A stretch of 15,701 nucleotides of DNA from a bacterium (GTDB taxonomy: Bacteria; Verrucomicrobiota; Verrucomicrobiae; Limisphaerales; J093). The stretch spans positions 1 to 15,701 of the forward strand of contig JAKCAB010000395.1 in assembly GCA_021839785.1 (NCBI GenBank), in the 5' to 3' direction. Shown here in pieces: positions 7,076 through 15,064 of the stretch; positions within the stretch are counted from its first letter, which is position 1, and each line of letters begins with the position of its first letter. Below the pieces are notes generated by a model. That model was given only the letters and a program-made list of their open reading frames with translations, ran no database searches and was not told the DNA's origin. The position numbers and the translations under genes are program-made.

Positions 7076-7603
7076 TTAGGAATTCCCTGGCTGACCTCGC
7101 GGCTGGCGCTTCGCGGCGCGGAGCGGAAAGCCGAACTTGCGCTGCAGCGCGTGGTGGACGTGCGCGGGCACAAAGGCACTCACGTCGCCGCCCAGCCGGC
7201 AGATTTCCTTCACGATCCGCGAACTCAGAAAGGTGTAGGTGTCCTTCGGCATTACGAAAATCGTCTCGATCGTCTCATTCATGCGGCGGTTGATCAGCGC
7301 CAGTTGGAACTCGAACTCGAAGTCCGAGACCGCCCGCAAGCCGCGGATGATCGCGTTTGCCTTCTGCCGCACGGCATAATCCACGAGCAGGCCCTTGAAG
7401 ATGTCGGTCTGGACGCACGCCAGATGCCGCGTGGCCTGCGCGACCAGCTTCCGGCGCTCTTCCAACGTGAACAGCGGCTGCTTGGAGTCGTTTTCCGCGA
7501 CGGCCACGATCACCCGGTCGAACAGGCGGGCCGCGCGCTGGACCACGTCCAGGTGGCCGTTGGTCACCGGGTCGAAGCTGCCAGGATAGATCACGGTTCG
7601 CAT
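7076..7603 (-). CDS. coaD: Phosphopantetheine adenylyltransferase
   Basis: A 175-aa nucleotidyltransferase that joins ATP and 4'-phosphopantetheine to dephospho-CoA, the fourth step of CoA synthesis. The N-terminal signature YPGSFDPVTNGHLD is intact, with the (H/T)xGH motif at residues 14-17 (TNGH). IIRGLRAVSDFEFEFQLALINR (85-106 overall) is the conserved substrate-binding block. The second nucleotide-binding motif reads FLSSRIVKE (125-133), a variant of the usual SSSxVRE. The core is normal, with a basic ~15-residue C-terminal extension compared with E. coli CoaD (159 aa). As the first gene before yceD, rpmF, plsX and fabH it ties CoA supply to lipid synthesis. Confidence 0.96.
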   Translation of the reverse strand: MRTVIYPGSFDPVTNGHLDVVQRAARLFDRVIVAVAENDSKQPLFTLEERRKLVAQATRHLACVQTDIFKGLLVDYAVRQKANAIIRGLRAVSDFEFEFQLALINRRMNETIETIFVMPKDTYTFLSSRIVKEICRLGGDVSAFVPAHVHHALQRKFGFPLRAAKRQPRGQPGNS

Positions 7604-7782
7604 CGTTTGCCACCGGCCGCGCCCTCACCCCCGCAGCCGGAGGCGCATTGTTCGCGCAAGTCCGCGGGGCTGACAAACCAAAACCCGAAGCCGAAGTCGG
7701 TGCCGCGTTTCACGCCCGGCGCAAAACCCCAGATGGCTAGGGCCACGAAGCGCCTCGGCACGTGAGCCGTCAATTCTGACAC
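7591..7782 (-). CDS. Possible 63-aa ORF of unknown function
   Basis: A GTG-started frame fills the gap between the TRIC gene and coaD and overlaps the coaD start by 13 bp. The product has an aromatic/glycine-rich core (RRFVALAIWGFAPGVKRG, then FGFGFWFVSPADLREQ) and four cysteines. Third-position GC looks high, roughly three quarters, as expected of coding DNA here but also of random GC-rich DNA. No Shine-Dalgarno and no recognised domain. It may be a small gene, a decayed gene end, or chance. Confidence 0.25.
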   Translation of the reverse strand: MSELTAHVPRRFVALAIWGFAPGVKRGTDFGFGFWFVSPADLREQCASGCGGEGAAGGKRCEP

Positions 7783-7799
7783 AGCCCGCGTGCCCGGTC

Positions 7800-8429
7800 C
7801 TATTTCTTCTCCGGTGGCGGCGGGCTGGATTCGAACACCGGCAGCGCCCAGTTCCAGCGGATCGCGGCGAGCCGAAGGAGCAACGTCGTCGCCATGCCCG
7901 CCCACAACGGCCACGGACTGGCGGGCGCAAACGCCTTGCTGCCGACATAGACGGACGCACCCACCAGGGCGGCCGTCGCGTACAACCGGATTTCTTTGCG
8001 GAACACCAGCGGCAGTTCGTTCAGCAACACGTCGCGCACCATGCCGCCCGCCACGCCCGTGATCGTGCCCAGGGCGATGGCGATGGTCGGGCCGGCCTCG
8101 TGGGTGAGACTTTTCTTGGCGCCCGCCATCGTGAAGAAGGCGAGGCCGAAAGCGTCCGCGATCTCCAGCAGGTTCAACGGCGGTTCGGTCCGGCGGGCAA
8201 ACACGAACGTGCCCAGGCCGGTGACGCTGGCGGTGATGACGTAGCGCGGATCCTGAATCCAAAACACCGGCGTCGCGCCCAAACAGAGATCGCGGATCGT
8301 GCCGCCGCCCAGCGCGGTTACCAGCGCAAGGACGATCACACCGAACAAATCCACGCGCCGGCCGCGGGCTGCCAACGCCCCGGCCACCGCGCTGACCGCC
8401 ACGCCAACTTGTTCGAGGAAAAACATCAT
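7800..8429 (-). CDS. TRIC/YadS (UPF0126) family membrane cation channel protein
   Basis: A 209-aa inner-membrane protein with about seven hydrophobic segments built as two repeats of three helices. Each repeat carries the family's glycine motif: LGGGTIRDL (residues 40-48) and GVAGGMVRDVL (125-135). The segment FWIQDPRYVITAS (56-68) and the charged KKSLTHEAGP (105-114) are typical. Prokaryotic TRIC homologues form trimeric monovalent-cation channels; the physiological role in bacteria is unclear. The Pro/Lys-rich C-tail is cytoplasmic or disordered. Start is the ATG at 8429 or the ATG at 8426. It is separated from the upstream fucosidase by 136 bp with hairpins, so it may be a separate transcript. 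Confidence 0.9.
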   Translation of the reverse strand: MMFFLEQVGVAVSAVAGALAARGRRVDLFGVIVLALVTALGGGTIRDLCLGATPVFWIQDPRYVITASVTGLGTFVFARRTEPPLNLLEIADAFGLAFFTMAGAKKSLTHEAGPTIAIALGTITGVAGGMVRDVLLNELPLVFRKEIRLYATAALVGASVYVGSKAFAPASPWPLWAGMATTLLLRLAAIRWNWALPVFESSPPPPEKK

Positions 8430-8480
8430 AGCGAGAATCGCGAGGCTACGTCCGGCGCATCCTGACGCTGCCGCCGGAGC

Positions 8481-8497
8481 GCCGGCTGGTAGCCGGC
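8481..8497. repeat. Perfect 7-bp-arm hairpin, possible interspersed palindrome
   Basis: GCCGGCT, 3-nt loop GGT, AGCCGGC. The minus-strand translation across it reads NAGYQPALRRQRQDAP, a peptide string I associate with small interspersed palindromic repeats in Verrucomicrobiota and Planctomycetota genomes. No second copy is seen in this window. It could equally be a transcript-end structure. Confidence 0.4.
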
Positions 8498-8532
8498 ATT
8501 GCGTTTGACCCGGAGCCTAAACAACCGTTTAC

Positions 8533-8579
8533 ACCTCAAGCCGACGGAAAGCCGACGCGCCGGACTCACGGCTCGAGGT
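8533..8579 (-). terminator. Candidate hairpin at the 3' end of the fucosidase gene
   Basis: Inverted arms 8533-8543 (ACCTCAAGCCG) and 8569-8579 (CGGCTCGAGGT) pair at 10 of 11 positions around a 25-nt loop that contains the fucosidase stop codon. On the minus strand the stem is followed by GTAAACGGTTGTTT, a weak T-rich stretch. The long loop makes it a doubtful terminator; it could stabilise the mRNA end. Confidence 0.3.
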
Positions 8580-10044
8580 AAAGGCCAAACTCGGAAATCG
8601 CCGGCGCGGCGGCGGCCTGCGTGACCCGCAGCCGCACTTTGTCGGTGGTGACCTTCGCCGGCAGCCGGATCAACCGGCGATTGCCGATGCTGGTGGCCTG
8701 CGCGAACTGGACCCATTGGCCGTCCTTCCATTGGTCGAGCGCCACCGCTTCGATCCGCTGGCCCAGCGGCAGGTATTCGCGGAGGTCCACCACATTGAAC
8801 GGGGTCGGCTGCGCCAGCTTCGCCACCAGTTCGGCCTGCTTGGCCGCGCGGTCCGCCAGCCAATACGTCGCGCGGTCGCCGTCGAGCACTGTGTAGGGAG
8901 CCCAGCGTTTGCCACGCTGGCTGCTGGCCTCCAGCCGCGCGCCTTGGACGAGGTTCTTCGCGAACGTCGCGTCGAGGATGCGGCGGAACTCTTTCAGCGA
9001 AGCAATGTCGGTGTCGTGGATTTGCCCGCGCCGGTCCGGCGGCAGGTTCAAATTGAGGCACGCGTCGCGGCCGACCGACTTGTAGTAAATGTCCAGCAAT
9101 TGCGCCGGCGTTTTCACCTTTGCGTCCTCGCTCGCATGGTAAAACCAGCCGGGCCGGATCGACACGTCGCACTCGGCGGGCAGCCAGGCGGTGCCGGGGC
9201 GTTCGCCGGAATTGAGACCCTGGCTGCTGCCGCCGGGGTAACGGCCGGGCTTGGTCATGTCGAGCGTGGCCCAGCAGGGGTCGCCGGCGATGCCTGCCTC
9301 GTTGCCGACCCAGCGAAAGTCGGGGCCGGCGTCGCTGAACATGCAGGCCATCGGCTGCAGCTCGCGCACGATCTTCCAGGTGTTCGGCCAGTCGTAGAAC
9401 GTGCGGTTGTCGATGCGGCGCATTTCGCGCGCGCCGCCGTAAAAACCATCGCCGCCGTTGGCGCCGTCGAACCAGACCGTGAACAGCTCGCCGTAGTTGG
9501 TGAGCAGCTCGCGCAGTTGATTGCGGTAATACTCGAGGTACGCCGGCCGGGCGTAATCCTTGTGGTTGCGGTCCCACGGCGAAAGGTACACGCCGAACCG
9601 CAGGCCCTGCCGCTTGCACGCCTCGGCGATTTCCTTGACCACGTCGCCCTTGCCGCCGCGCCAAGGCGAGTTCTTGACCGAATGCTCCGTGTACTTGCTG
9701 GGCCAAAGACAAAAGCCGTCGTGGTGTTTGGCCGTGAGGATCACGCCCGCCATACCCGCGGCCTTGGCTGTGGCCACGATCTGGTCGGCATTGAAATCGG
9801 TGGGGTTGAAGACGCTTTCGCTTTCGTCGCCGTAGCCCCATTCCTTGTCCGTGAAGGTGTTTACGGTAAAGTGCAGGAAGCCGTAGAACTCCATCGCGTG
9901 CCAGCGCAGTTGCCGCTCGGTGGGCACCGGCCCGTAGGGTTTCGGCTCAGACTCAGCCTCGGCGCCGTTCAGGGAAATGCAGCCGGACAAACCCAAGATC
10001 AGCGCGGCGGCCGTCGCCGCCAGGAGAAGCGAACGTTTGATCAT
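8566..10044 (-). CDS. Alpha-L-fucosidase, GH29 lipoprotein
   Basis: A 492-aa exported glycosidase expected to cleave terminal alpha-L-fucose from glycans. Residues 1-22 are a lipoprotein signal ending in lipobox LSGC (Cys22), so it is anchored to a membrane. The GH29 barrel spans ~35-360: YGFLHFTVNTFTDKEWG, AKHHDGFCLW (105-114, the sugar-binding His-His-Asp), FGVYLSPWDRN, and VWFDGANGGDG with Asp193 as the expected nucleophile. Glu291 in PAECDVSIRPGWFYH is a candidate acid/base, as in GH29-B enzymes; this is inference. Residues ~365-492 look like a small F5/8 type C beta domain, probably carbohydrate-binding. The ATG at 10044 begins the signal peptide; the frame runs on far upstream inside mscK but is not coding there. 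It follows mscK by 80 bp. No sulfatase, transporter or regulator is adjacent. Confidence 0.92.
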   Translation of the reverse strand: MIKRSLLLAATAAALILGLSGCISLNGAEAESEPKPYGPVPTERQLRWHAMEFYGFLHFTVNTFTDKEWGYGDESESVFNPTDFNADQIVATAKAAGMAGVILTAKHHDGFCLWPSKYTEHSVKNSPWRGGKGDVVKEIAEACKRQGLRFGVYLSPWDRNHKDYARPAYLEYYRNQLRELLTNYGELFTVWFDGANGGDGFYGGAREMRRIDNRTFYDWPNTWKIVRELQPMACMFSDAGPDFRWVGNEAGIAGDPCWATLDMTKPGRYPGGSSQGLNSGERPGTAWLPAECDVSIRPGWFYHASEDAKVKTPAQLLDIYYKSVGRDACLNLNLPPDRRGQIHDTDIASLKEFRRILDATFAKNLVQGARLEASSQRGKRWAPYTVLDGDRATYWLADRAAKQAELVAKLAQPTPFNVVDLREYLPLGQRIEAVALDQWKDGQWVQFAQATSIGNRRLIRLPAKVTTDKVRLRVTQAAAAPAISEFGLYLEP

Positions 10045-10124
10045 GCGTGCCAGCCTAACCGAGCAGTGCCCGCCTGAAAACTGGCAAGTTGGATGGCGCC
10101 AGGCCGGCAGGTTCGCGGCCCGGA

Positions 10125-13100
10125 TCAGCCGCGCGGCGACGCGGAATCGGCGGGCGGCCCGCCGGGCGACTGCGGTTCTTGCTTGCCCAAGAAACCGGAC
10201 GGAACCGACCGGATGTGCAGGTCTTGTTGGGGATAGGCGATCTCGATGCCGGCCTGCCGGAACTCGTCCAGGATGGTGGCGTTCAGTTCCGAAAGCGTGG
10301 GATTGCGCTGGTCCGTGCGGCTGACGTGGGCGCGGAGGGTCAGGTTGAGGGTGCTGTCGCCGAAGCCCTCGAAAATCACCATCGGCTCCGGGTCGGCCAG
10401 GACCGCCGGGTGCCTTTTGGCGACTGCCAGAATCAAGGCCTGGGCCTGCCGCACGTCCGCGTCGTAGGAAATCCCGATCGGGATCATGATTCGCGTCACC
10501 GAATCGCTGAGGGTCCAGTTCACGAACCGGCTGGTGACGAGTTCCTTGTTGGGCAGGATCAACTCGCGGTTGTCCCAGTCCCGGATGGTCGTGGCCCGGA
10601 TCTGGATGCGCGCCACGATGCCGGACACGTCGCCGACCGTCACGATGTCGCCCACTCGCACCGGCCGTTCGAAGAGCAGGATCAGGCCGGAAACGAAGTT
10701 CGCAAAAATCTCCTGCAAGCCGAAGCCGATGCCCACGGTCACGGCGGCGGCGATCCATTGCATCTTGGACCATTCGATCCGCAGCCAGTGCGCCGCGATC
10801 ACGCAGCCCAGCAGAACGATGCAGTAACGCAGCAGCGTGGTCATGGCGTAACCTTCGCCGCGCTCGAAACGGACGTGACTGAACACCGCCATTTCCAGGA
10901 AGCCGGGCAGGTTGCGCGTGGCCGTGGCCGTGATGCCCAGCACGAGCAGCACCATCAGGAGGTCCCACACCGACACGAACTCGGCCTGGGCAGTTGGGGA
11001 AGCCGGTGTGGTGGCGGACTCCGCGGAGGACGTGTCCGCCGGCGACCCGGTAAGCAGCGTGAGCCGGCCGGTGCTGGCGGGCGGCGACGCGGCGGCGACC
11101 GTGCCGACATGCCAGGCGGGGATTTTTTCGAGGGCTTGCAACGCCGGCAGGAGCCCCGACCAGATGCCCCAAAGACAGCCCGCCAGCGCCAGGCCATAAA
11201 CCCAGCGCAAAAGCCGTCGGGACTGGCCCAACAACGTCAACAGTTCGGCCTGCGTCTCGTCTTCGGACAAGGTCACTTCGCGCGGCTCCGCGCCGCCTTC
11301 GGTTTCCTCCGCGCTGCGGACCTTCCGGGCGTGGGTCATGGCCAGGCGCCGGCGCGCCAGGTACACCCACCGGAACAACAGGGCGCTGAGGAGTTGGAGG
11401 CCGAGCGCGATGAAGACGCTGGCCAGGAAACGCAGCCAGAGCTGCCGCGCGGAGTAGTTGTAGCCCAGCGCCGACGCGAGCGCCAACAACAGCGGCACGC
11501 CCACGGCCGTGAGGTGGGCCAGACGCCGCCAAAAGCGCAGGCGCCGGGTGTTGCCGCTTCCGCCTCCGAGCGTGGAGGCGCCCAGGCCGCCATCCGGCCG
11601 CAACAGCCAGTGCGCCAGGCCCGCAAAAACCAGCGTCGTGGGAATGAACGCCAGGCGGTTCGACAAACCCTCCGCGATGTCGCCCTCGAACAACTGGTTC
11701 ATGGCGCTCAGCGCCGGCACCGCCCACATCAGCCAGCCCAGCGCTTGCCGGAGCAGGCGCGCGTCCGCTTCCGGGAGGCGAAAGTGGGCGACCGCCAGGC
11801 CATCGGGCCGGCAAACCTGGCGCAGGAATTCCCACACCATGATCGCGATCGAGAGCACCTTCAGGGCCTGGCCAAGCTGGGCCAGCCCCGTCGTGTGGCC
11901 GGTGTTCGCCTCCAGGCCGGCGCGCCACCCGATCAACCACAGAAGCAGCGGAATTGGCACCGCCAGCAGGAAGGTGTGCAGCAGCGCGACGAGGGTGGGC
12001 GCGATACTCGTGTTGTGGCCCTGCCGGGCCTGGGCGGAGGCTTCCGACAACCGGCGCTTCAGGCGCGGCCGCAACACCAGCAGCAGCACGACGCCCAGCA
12101 CCGATCCCATCCCGCCGGCCAGCGCCTGCGCGGATTCGCGGGGGATCATCCGCAACGCCTGCCGCCATTCGGCCGAGGTCAGCACGGCCCAGATGGCCGC
12201 CGCCTCCCGGCGGGCCGTCTGCCAGTTCAACGGCTCGGCGCTGCGAATCCACAGGATGCGCTGGTCGAGATACTTGGCGGTCGCTTCGTCCTCGGTGGCC
12301 GCCTGGTTGAACTGCGTTTCCAGCCGCAACAGCAGGCCCAGATAGTTGTCGTAGTCGCGGATCAGATTGGCCAGCAGGTCGCGCTGTTCGCTCACCAGCG
12401 TGCGGGCCTCGTCCGTCAACGTAGCGCGCCGTTCCGCCGTCACGTCGGCGGGCAATTGGGCCAGCAACGTGCCCACCGTGCGCTCCACGGGGTCCAGCGC
12501 CTGCCGCGCGTCCACGGCGGTGAACTGCGCGATTTGCGCCTCGCTGATGGCGGTCTGCTGCCGCTGGGCCTGTTCGCGATAATCCGCCGGCGCCGTCAAC
12601 GCCGCGCGCTGGCGACGCAGCAGCAGGCCGATGGCGTAATTGCGGCTCAAGCCCACCCGTTCGGCCGCCTCCACACGCGCGCGCAGTTTTTGAAACACGA
12701 TCCGCCGGATGAACAGGTTCGTGGCCACGGTCTCGAGGCGCGCCGAGGCGTCGCGGATGTGTTCGGCCACCACGGCCCGTTCGTGTGCGATGACCGCGTT
12801 CGTGTCCGCCAGGCGGGTGAGCAGCGGCTCGTTCAACTGCTCGATCCGCCGCCGCGTTTGTTCCGCGCGCGAACTGGCCTGCAACGTCTCCTGCCCGCGC
12901 CGGCGGTTCAACAGGTCCACCAACAGCTCGCGCTCCTGGGCCAGCGCGATGAGGTGCTGCCGCGCCACGTCGAGCCGCAATCGCGGCACGTCCGCCGTGG
13001 CGTTCAGGTTTTTCGCCTCTTCCTCGTAACGGGTTTGTTCGGCGTCGCGATACTGGAGGCGGCTTTGCAACAGGTCGCGACTGGCCTGGCGAACCTCCGC

Positions 13101-13712
13101 GTCCAGATTGGACGGCGGGCCGGCCTGCAATTCCTCGCGCGCGCGGTCCCGCGCCGCCCGCGCCTCGCTGACGAGCCGCGCCAGCTCGGCCAGGCGCGCC
13201 GCGCGCCGCGGCGGTTCCTGGCCCAGCGTTTCCTGCTCCTGGGTGGCCGGGATGAGGGTGGCGTCGAGCGTCGTGAGCCGTTGCTCCAAGACCGGCAAGG
13301 GCGCGTTGCTGGCCGCGCCCAACGTGACGGCGCGCGGCGCCGCCGCCAGCGATTTTTGCAGTTCGGCGACGACCGCGGGTGCGTTCGTGGCCTCGCGCCG
13401 GAACCGCGCCGCTTCCTCGAGCTGGCGTTCGGCGTCCTCGAGGCGTTGCTGCGCTTCGAGGTACAGACGCAGCGCGTCCGCTTTCACCGCCGGGGCCAGG
13501 TCGGTGCGGTTGCTCAGTGCCGCCGCCCGCAACTGGACTTGCTCGACGGTGAGCCAGTCGTTGGTCGCAGCCAAAGCGCCGCCGGCCGGGGGTGGGTTTG
13601 TCGGTTGCGCCGTGAGCTGCCCGGCGACGAGGCGGGTCAGGATTCCCCAGACCAGAACCGCTCGCGAAAGCGCCTTTGGTCTGCGCGGAGAACCCGAACC
13701 GGGTCGGTTCAT
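10125..13712 (-). CDS. MscK/KefA-like mechanosensitive channel
   Basis: A 1195-aa inner-membrane channel that should open under membrane tension to release solutes in osmotic downshock. A signal peptide (~1-36) is followed by a ~490-residue periplasmic region of coiled coils, about eleven transmembrane segments between ~527 and ~1010, and the MscS domain at ~960-1170. The pore helix and following strand read GIGFGLQEIFANFVSGLILL and FERPVRVGDIVTVGDVSG, almost the MscK wording. ATTIRDWDNRELILPNKEL and the soluble beta and alpha-beta domains follow. A Ser/Thr/Ala/Pro-rich linker lies at ~874-904, between the early helices and the channel module. The ATG at 13712 overlaps the kinase stop (ATGA), so the genes are coupled. 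The frame continues upstream to 13850 within the kinase gene. Length and domain order match MscK (1120 aa in E. coli). Confidence 0.95.
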   Translation of the reverse strand: MNRPGSGSPRRPKALSRAVLVWGILTRLVAGQLTAQPTNPPPAGGALAATNDWLTVEQVQLRAAALSNRTDLAPAVKADALRLYLEAQQRLEDAERQLEEAARFRREATNAPAVVAELQKSLAAAPRAVTLGAASNAPLPVLEQRLTTLDATLIPATQEQETLGQEPPRRAARLAELARLVSEARAARDRAREELQAGPPSNLDAEVRQASRDLLQSRLQYRDAEQTRYEEEAKNLNATADVPRLRLDVARQHLIALAQERELLVDLLNRRRGQETLQASSRAEQTRRRIEQLNEPLLTRLADTNAVIAHERAVVAEHIRDASARLETVATNLFIRRIVFQKLRARVEAAERVGLSRNYAIGLLLRRQRAALTAPADYREQAQRQQTAISEAQIAQFTAVDARQALDPVERTVGTLLAQLPADVTAERRATLTDEARTLVSEQRDLLANLIRDYDNYLGLLLRLETQFNQAATEDEATAKYLDQRILWIRSAEPLNWQTARREAAAIWAVLTSAEWRQALRMIPRESAQALAGGMGSVLGVVLLLVLRPRLKRRLSEASAQARQGHNTSIAPTLVALLHTFLLAVPIPLLLWLIGWRAGLEANTGHTTGLAQLGQALKVLSIAIMVWEFLRQVCRPDGLAVAHFRLPEADARLLRQALGWLMWAVPALSAMNQLFEGDIAEGLSNRLAFIPTTLVFAGLAHWLLRPDGGLGASTLGGGSGNTRRLRFWRRLAHLTAVGVPLLLALASALGYNYSARQLWLRFLASVFIALGLQLLSALLFRWVYLARRRLAMTHARKVRSAEETEGGAEPREVTLSEDETQAELLTLLGQSRRLLRWVYGLALAGCLWGIWSGLLPALQALEKIPAWHVGTVAAASPPASTGRLTLLTGSPADTSSAESATTPASPTAQAEFVSVWDLLMVLLVLGITATATRNLPGFLEMAVFSHVRFERGEGYAMTTLLRYCIVLLGCVIAAHWLRIEWSKMQWIAAAVTVGIGFGLQEIFANFVSGLILLFERPVRVGDIVTVGDVSGIVARIQIRATTIRDWDNRELILPNKELVTSRFVNWTLSDSVTRIMIPIGISYDADVRQAQALILAVAKRHPAVLADPEPMVIFEGFGDSTLNLTLRAHVSRTDQRNPTLSELNATILDEFRQAGIEIAYPQQDLHIRSVPSGFLGKQEPQSPGGPPADSASPRG

Positions 13713-14734
13713 GTTTGAACGGCGAGCAGTTGGCGGATTTGCGCCACCGACGCCGTGCCGGTGGTGCCGAGCTGGTGAATCACGATCGAAGCGGCGGCCA
13801 TCGCCAGTTCCATCGCTTCGCGGAGGTTCGCGCCGGCGGCGAGCGCGCAAGTCAGGTTGGCGGTGACCGCGTCGCCGGCGCCCACGATGTCGATCTCGCC
13901 GCGCAAGGGCAGGGAGGGCGCGTGTTCGACCGCGCCCTCCGGCGCCGCGCCCACGATGCCGCGTTCGGCCAGCGTGACAAAGACGGACTGCCGGTTCCGC
14001 GCCGCCAGCGCGCCCGCCTGCCGCTTCACGGCGTCGAGTTCCTTGAGCTCGCCTGTGCCCGTCAAGGATGCCAGCTCCGCGCCGTTCATCTTGAACGTGA
14101 CGGGCGGGAAATCGCGCAAGCCCCGCCGGCTGTCGGCGATCACCAGCTTCGCCGGATTTTCCCGCGCGACCTCGCCGAGCGTTTCCAGGACGCGGCGGGT
14201 CACCACGCCGGTGTCGGCGAAGTCCACCTGATCCATCACGATGATCGCGTCCACCTGCGCGGCGAGTCGGCGCACCGAGGCGCGCAACCGGTCTTCGACT
14301 TCGCCAGGCGTCGGCGACCAGTTTTTCGAGTCGAGGCGGTTCAGCTCGCGTGGCGGCTGGCCGGGTTCGAGCACGAGCGGCTTGCAGTAAGTGAACGTCC
14401 GGCGCTGGGCGGTGGGCAGGAAGTGGTCAAGCCGCACGCCCGCTTTGGCCTGGAGCGCGCGCTGCAACTCGAAGCCTTCGCCGTCTTCGCCGCAGAACCC
14501 GACCGGGTAGATCGCGCCGACGCCGAGCGCGACGAGGTTGTTCAAGATCGTGCCCGCGGCGCCCGGCTGGCTGCGGACGTTGACGACGTTGTGCACCGGC
14601 AGGCCGGTCTCGAGCGAGGTTTCCGCCCGCGCCGGGTCGATCTCGAGGTAGCGGTCGAGGCAGAAGTCGCCGACGATGGCGACGCGCAGTTGCGAGTAGC
14701 GGGAGGTGACGGCCGCGAAGCGTTGATCATTCAT
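13709..14734 (-). CDS. PfkB-family sugar kinase, RfaE/HldE kinase-like
   Basis: A 341-aa ribokinase-fold kinase. The start VAIVGDFCLDRYLEIDPAR (18-36) is the RfaE/HldE kinase signature, followed by the glycine-rich PGAAGTILNNLVALG (57-71). The catalytic motif is GAGDAV (285-290), with Asp288 as the base. The C-terminal AAASIVIHQLGTTGTAS (313-329) matches the closing helix of the family. There is no cytidylyltransferase domain, so it would be the HldA/RfaE1-type single kinase, phosphorylating a heptose-7-phosphate for LPS or a related sugar. The substrate is uncertain. The frame can start at a TTG at 14776, but the ATG at 14734 is preferred because residues before it are not conserved-looking. 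It overlaps mscK by ATGA and is 72 bp downstream of the TA toxin stop. Confidence 0.85.
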   Translation of the reverse strand: MNDQRFAAVTSRYSQLRVAIVGDFCLDRYLEIDPARAETSLETGLPVHNVVNVRSQPGAAGTILNNLVALGVGAIYPVGFCGEDGEGFELQRALQAKAGVRLDHFLPTAQRRTFTYCKPLVLEPGQPPRELNRLDSKNWSPTPGEVEDRLRASVRRLAAQVDAIIVMDQVDFADTGVVTRRVLETLGEVARENPAKLVIADSRRGLRDFPPVTFKMNGAELASLTGTGELKELDAVKRQAGALAARNRQSVFVTLAERGIVGAAPEGAVEHAPSLPLRGEIDIVGAGDAVTANLTCALAAGANLREAMELAMAAASIVIHQLGTTGTASVAQIRQLLAVQT

Positions 14735-14806
14735 GGCGAAGGCATTCAGGTCGGCACGAGTTGGCGCCGCAGTCAAGGCCGGAACCGCGGTCGGGAGAGC
14801 ATAGGT

Positions 14807-15064
14807 TCAAGCCAGCCATCGCTCGTAGTCCGCATGACTGCCAATCCAGATCCATACCCAACCTGCCTCAGTTTCCAGCGCCAGGGCGCGATAGTCGCGG
14901 GTCACACGTGCCGACCACAAATCTGCGCGCACTTTCTTGAATCGAAGGGAACGGTGTCGCGGGTCACGCAGCCAAAGCTGATAGCAGCGCTTCGCACGTT
15001 CTTGGACGACAGCCGGGAGACGGTCGAAAGCCCGCCAGAAATCCGGATGGGCTCGCGACTTCAC
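14807..15064 (-). CDS. RelE/ParE-family toxin of a type II TA pair
   Basis: An 85-aa basic protein. The family segments are the N-terminal FWRAFDRLPAVVQERAKR helices, HRSLRFKKV (37-45), SARVTRDYRALAL (51-63) and the end WIGSHADYERWL (73-84). This form, without HigB-like extensions, is typical of RelE/ParE toxins annotated next to small 'RALG'-type antitoxins. It may act as a ribosome-dependent mRNase or a gyrase poison; sequence alone does not tell. Start is GTG at 15064, overlapping the antitoxin stop by GTGA, so the two are translationally coupled, antitoxin first. Confidence 0.85.
   Translation of the reverse strand: MKSRAHPDFWRAFDRLPAVVQERAKRCYQLWLRDPRHRSLRFKKVRADLWSARVTRDYRALALETEAGWVWIWIGSHADYERWLA

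Noticed and set aside
10077..10102. Weak hairpin (CTGGC/GCCAG) followed by TTTT between mscK and fucosidase
   Set aside because: Only a 5-bp stem with a 12-nt loop; such structures are common by chance here.
10045..12252. Upstream continuation of the fucosidase frame into mscK (apparent 1228-aa fusion)
   Set aside because: The extension is Pro/Arg/Gly-rich noise overlapping mscK out of frame. The fucosidase has its own ATG and lipoprotein signal at 10044.
10089..13718. 1209-codon open frame on the plus strand opposite mscK
   Set aside because: Product is a Gln/Arg/His/Gly-rich string without domains. It is the mirror of a long GC-rich real gene that has strong MscK motifs.
14735..14776. TTG start for the sugar kinase
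   Set aside because: A nearby ATG at 14734 keeps the whole domain and the extra 14 residues carry no signal.
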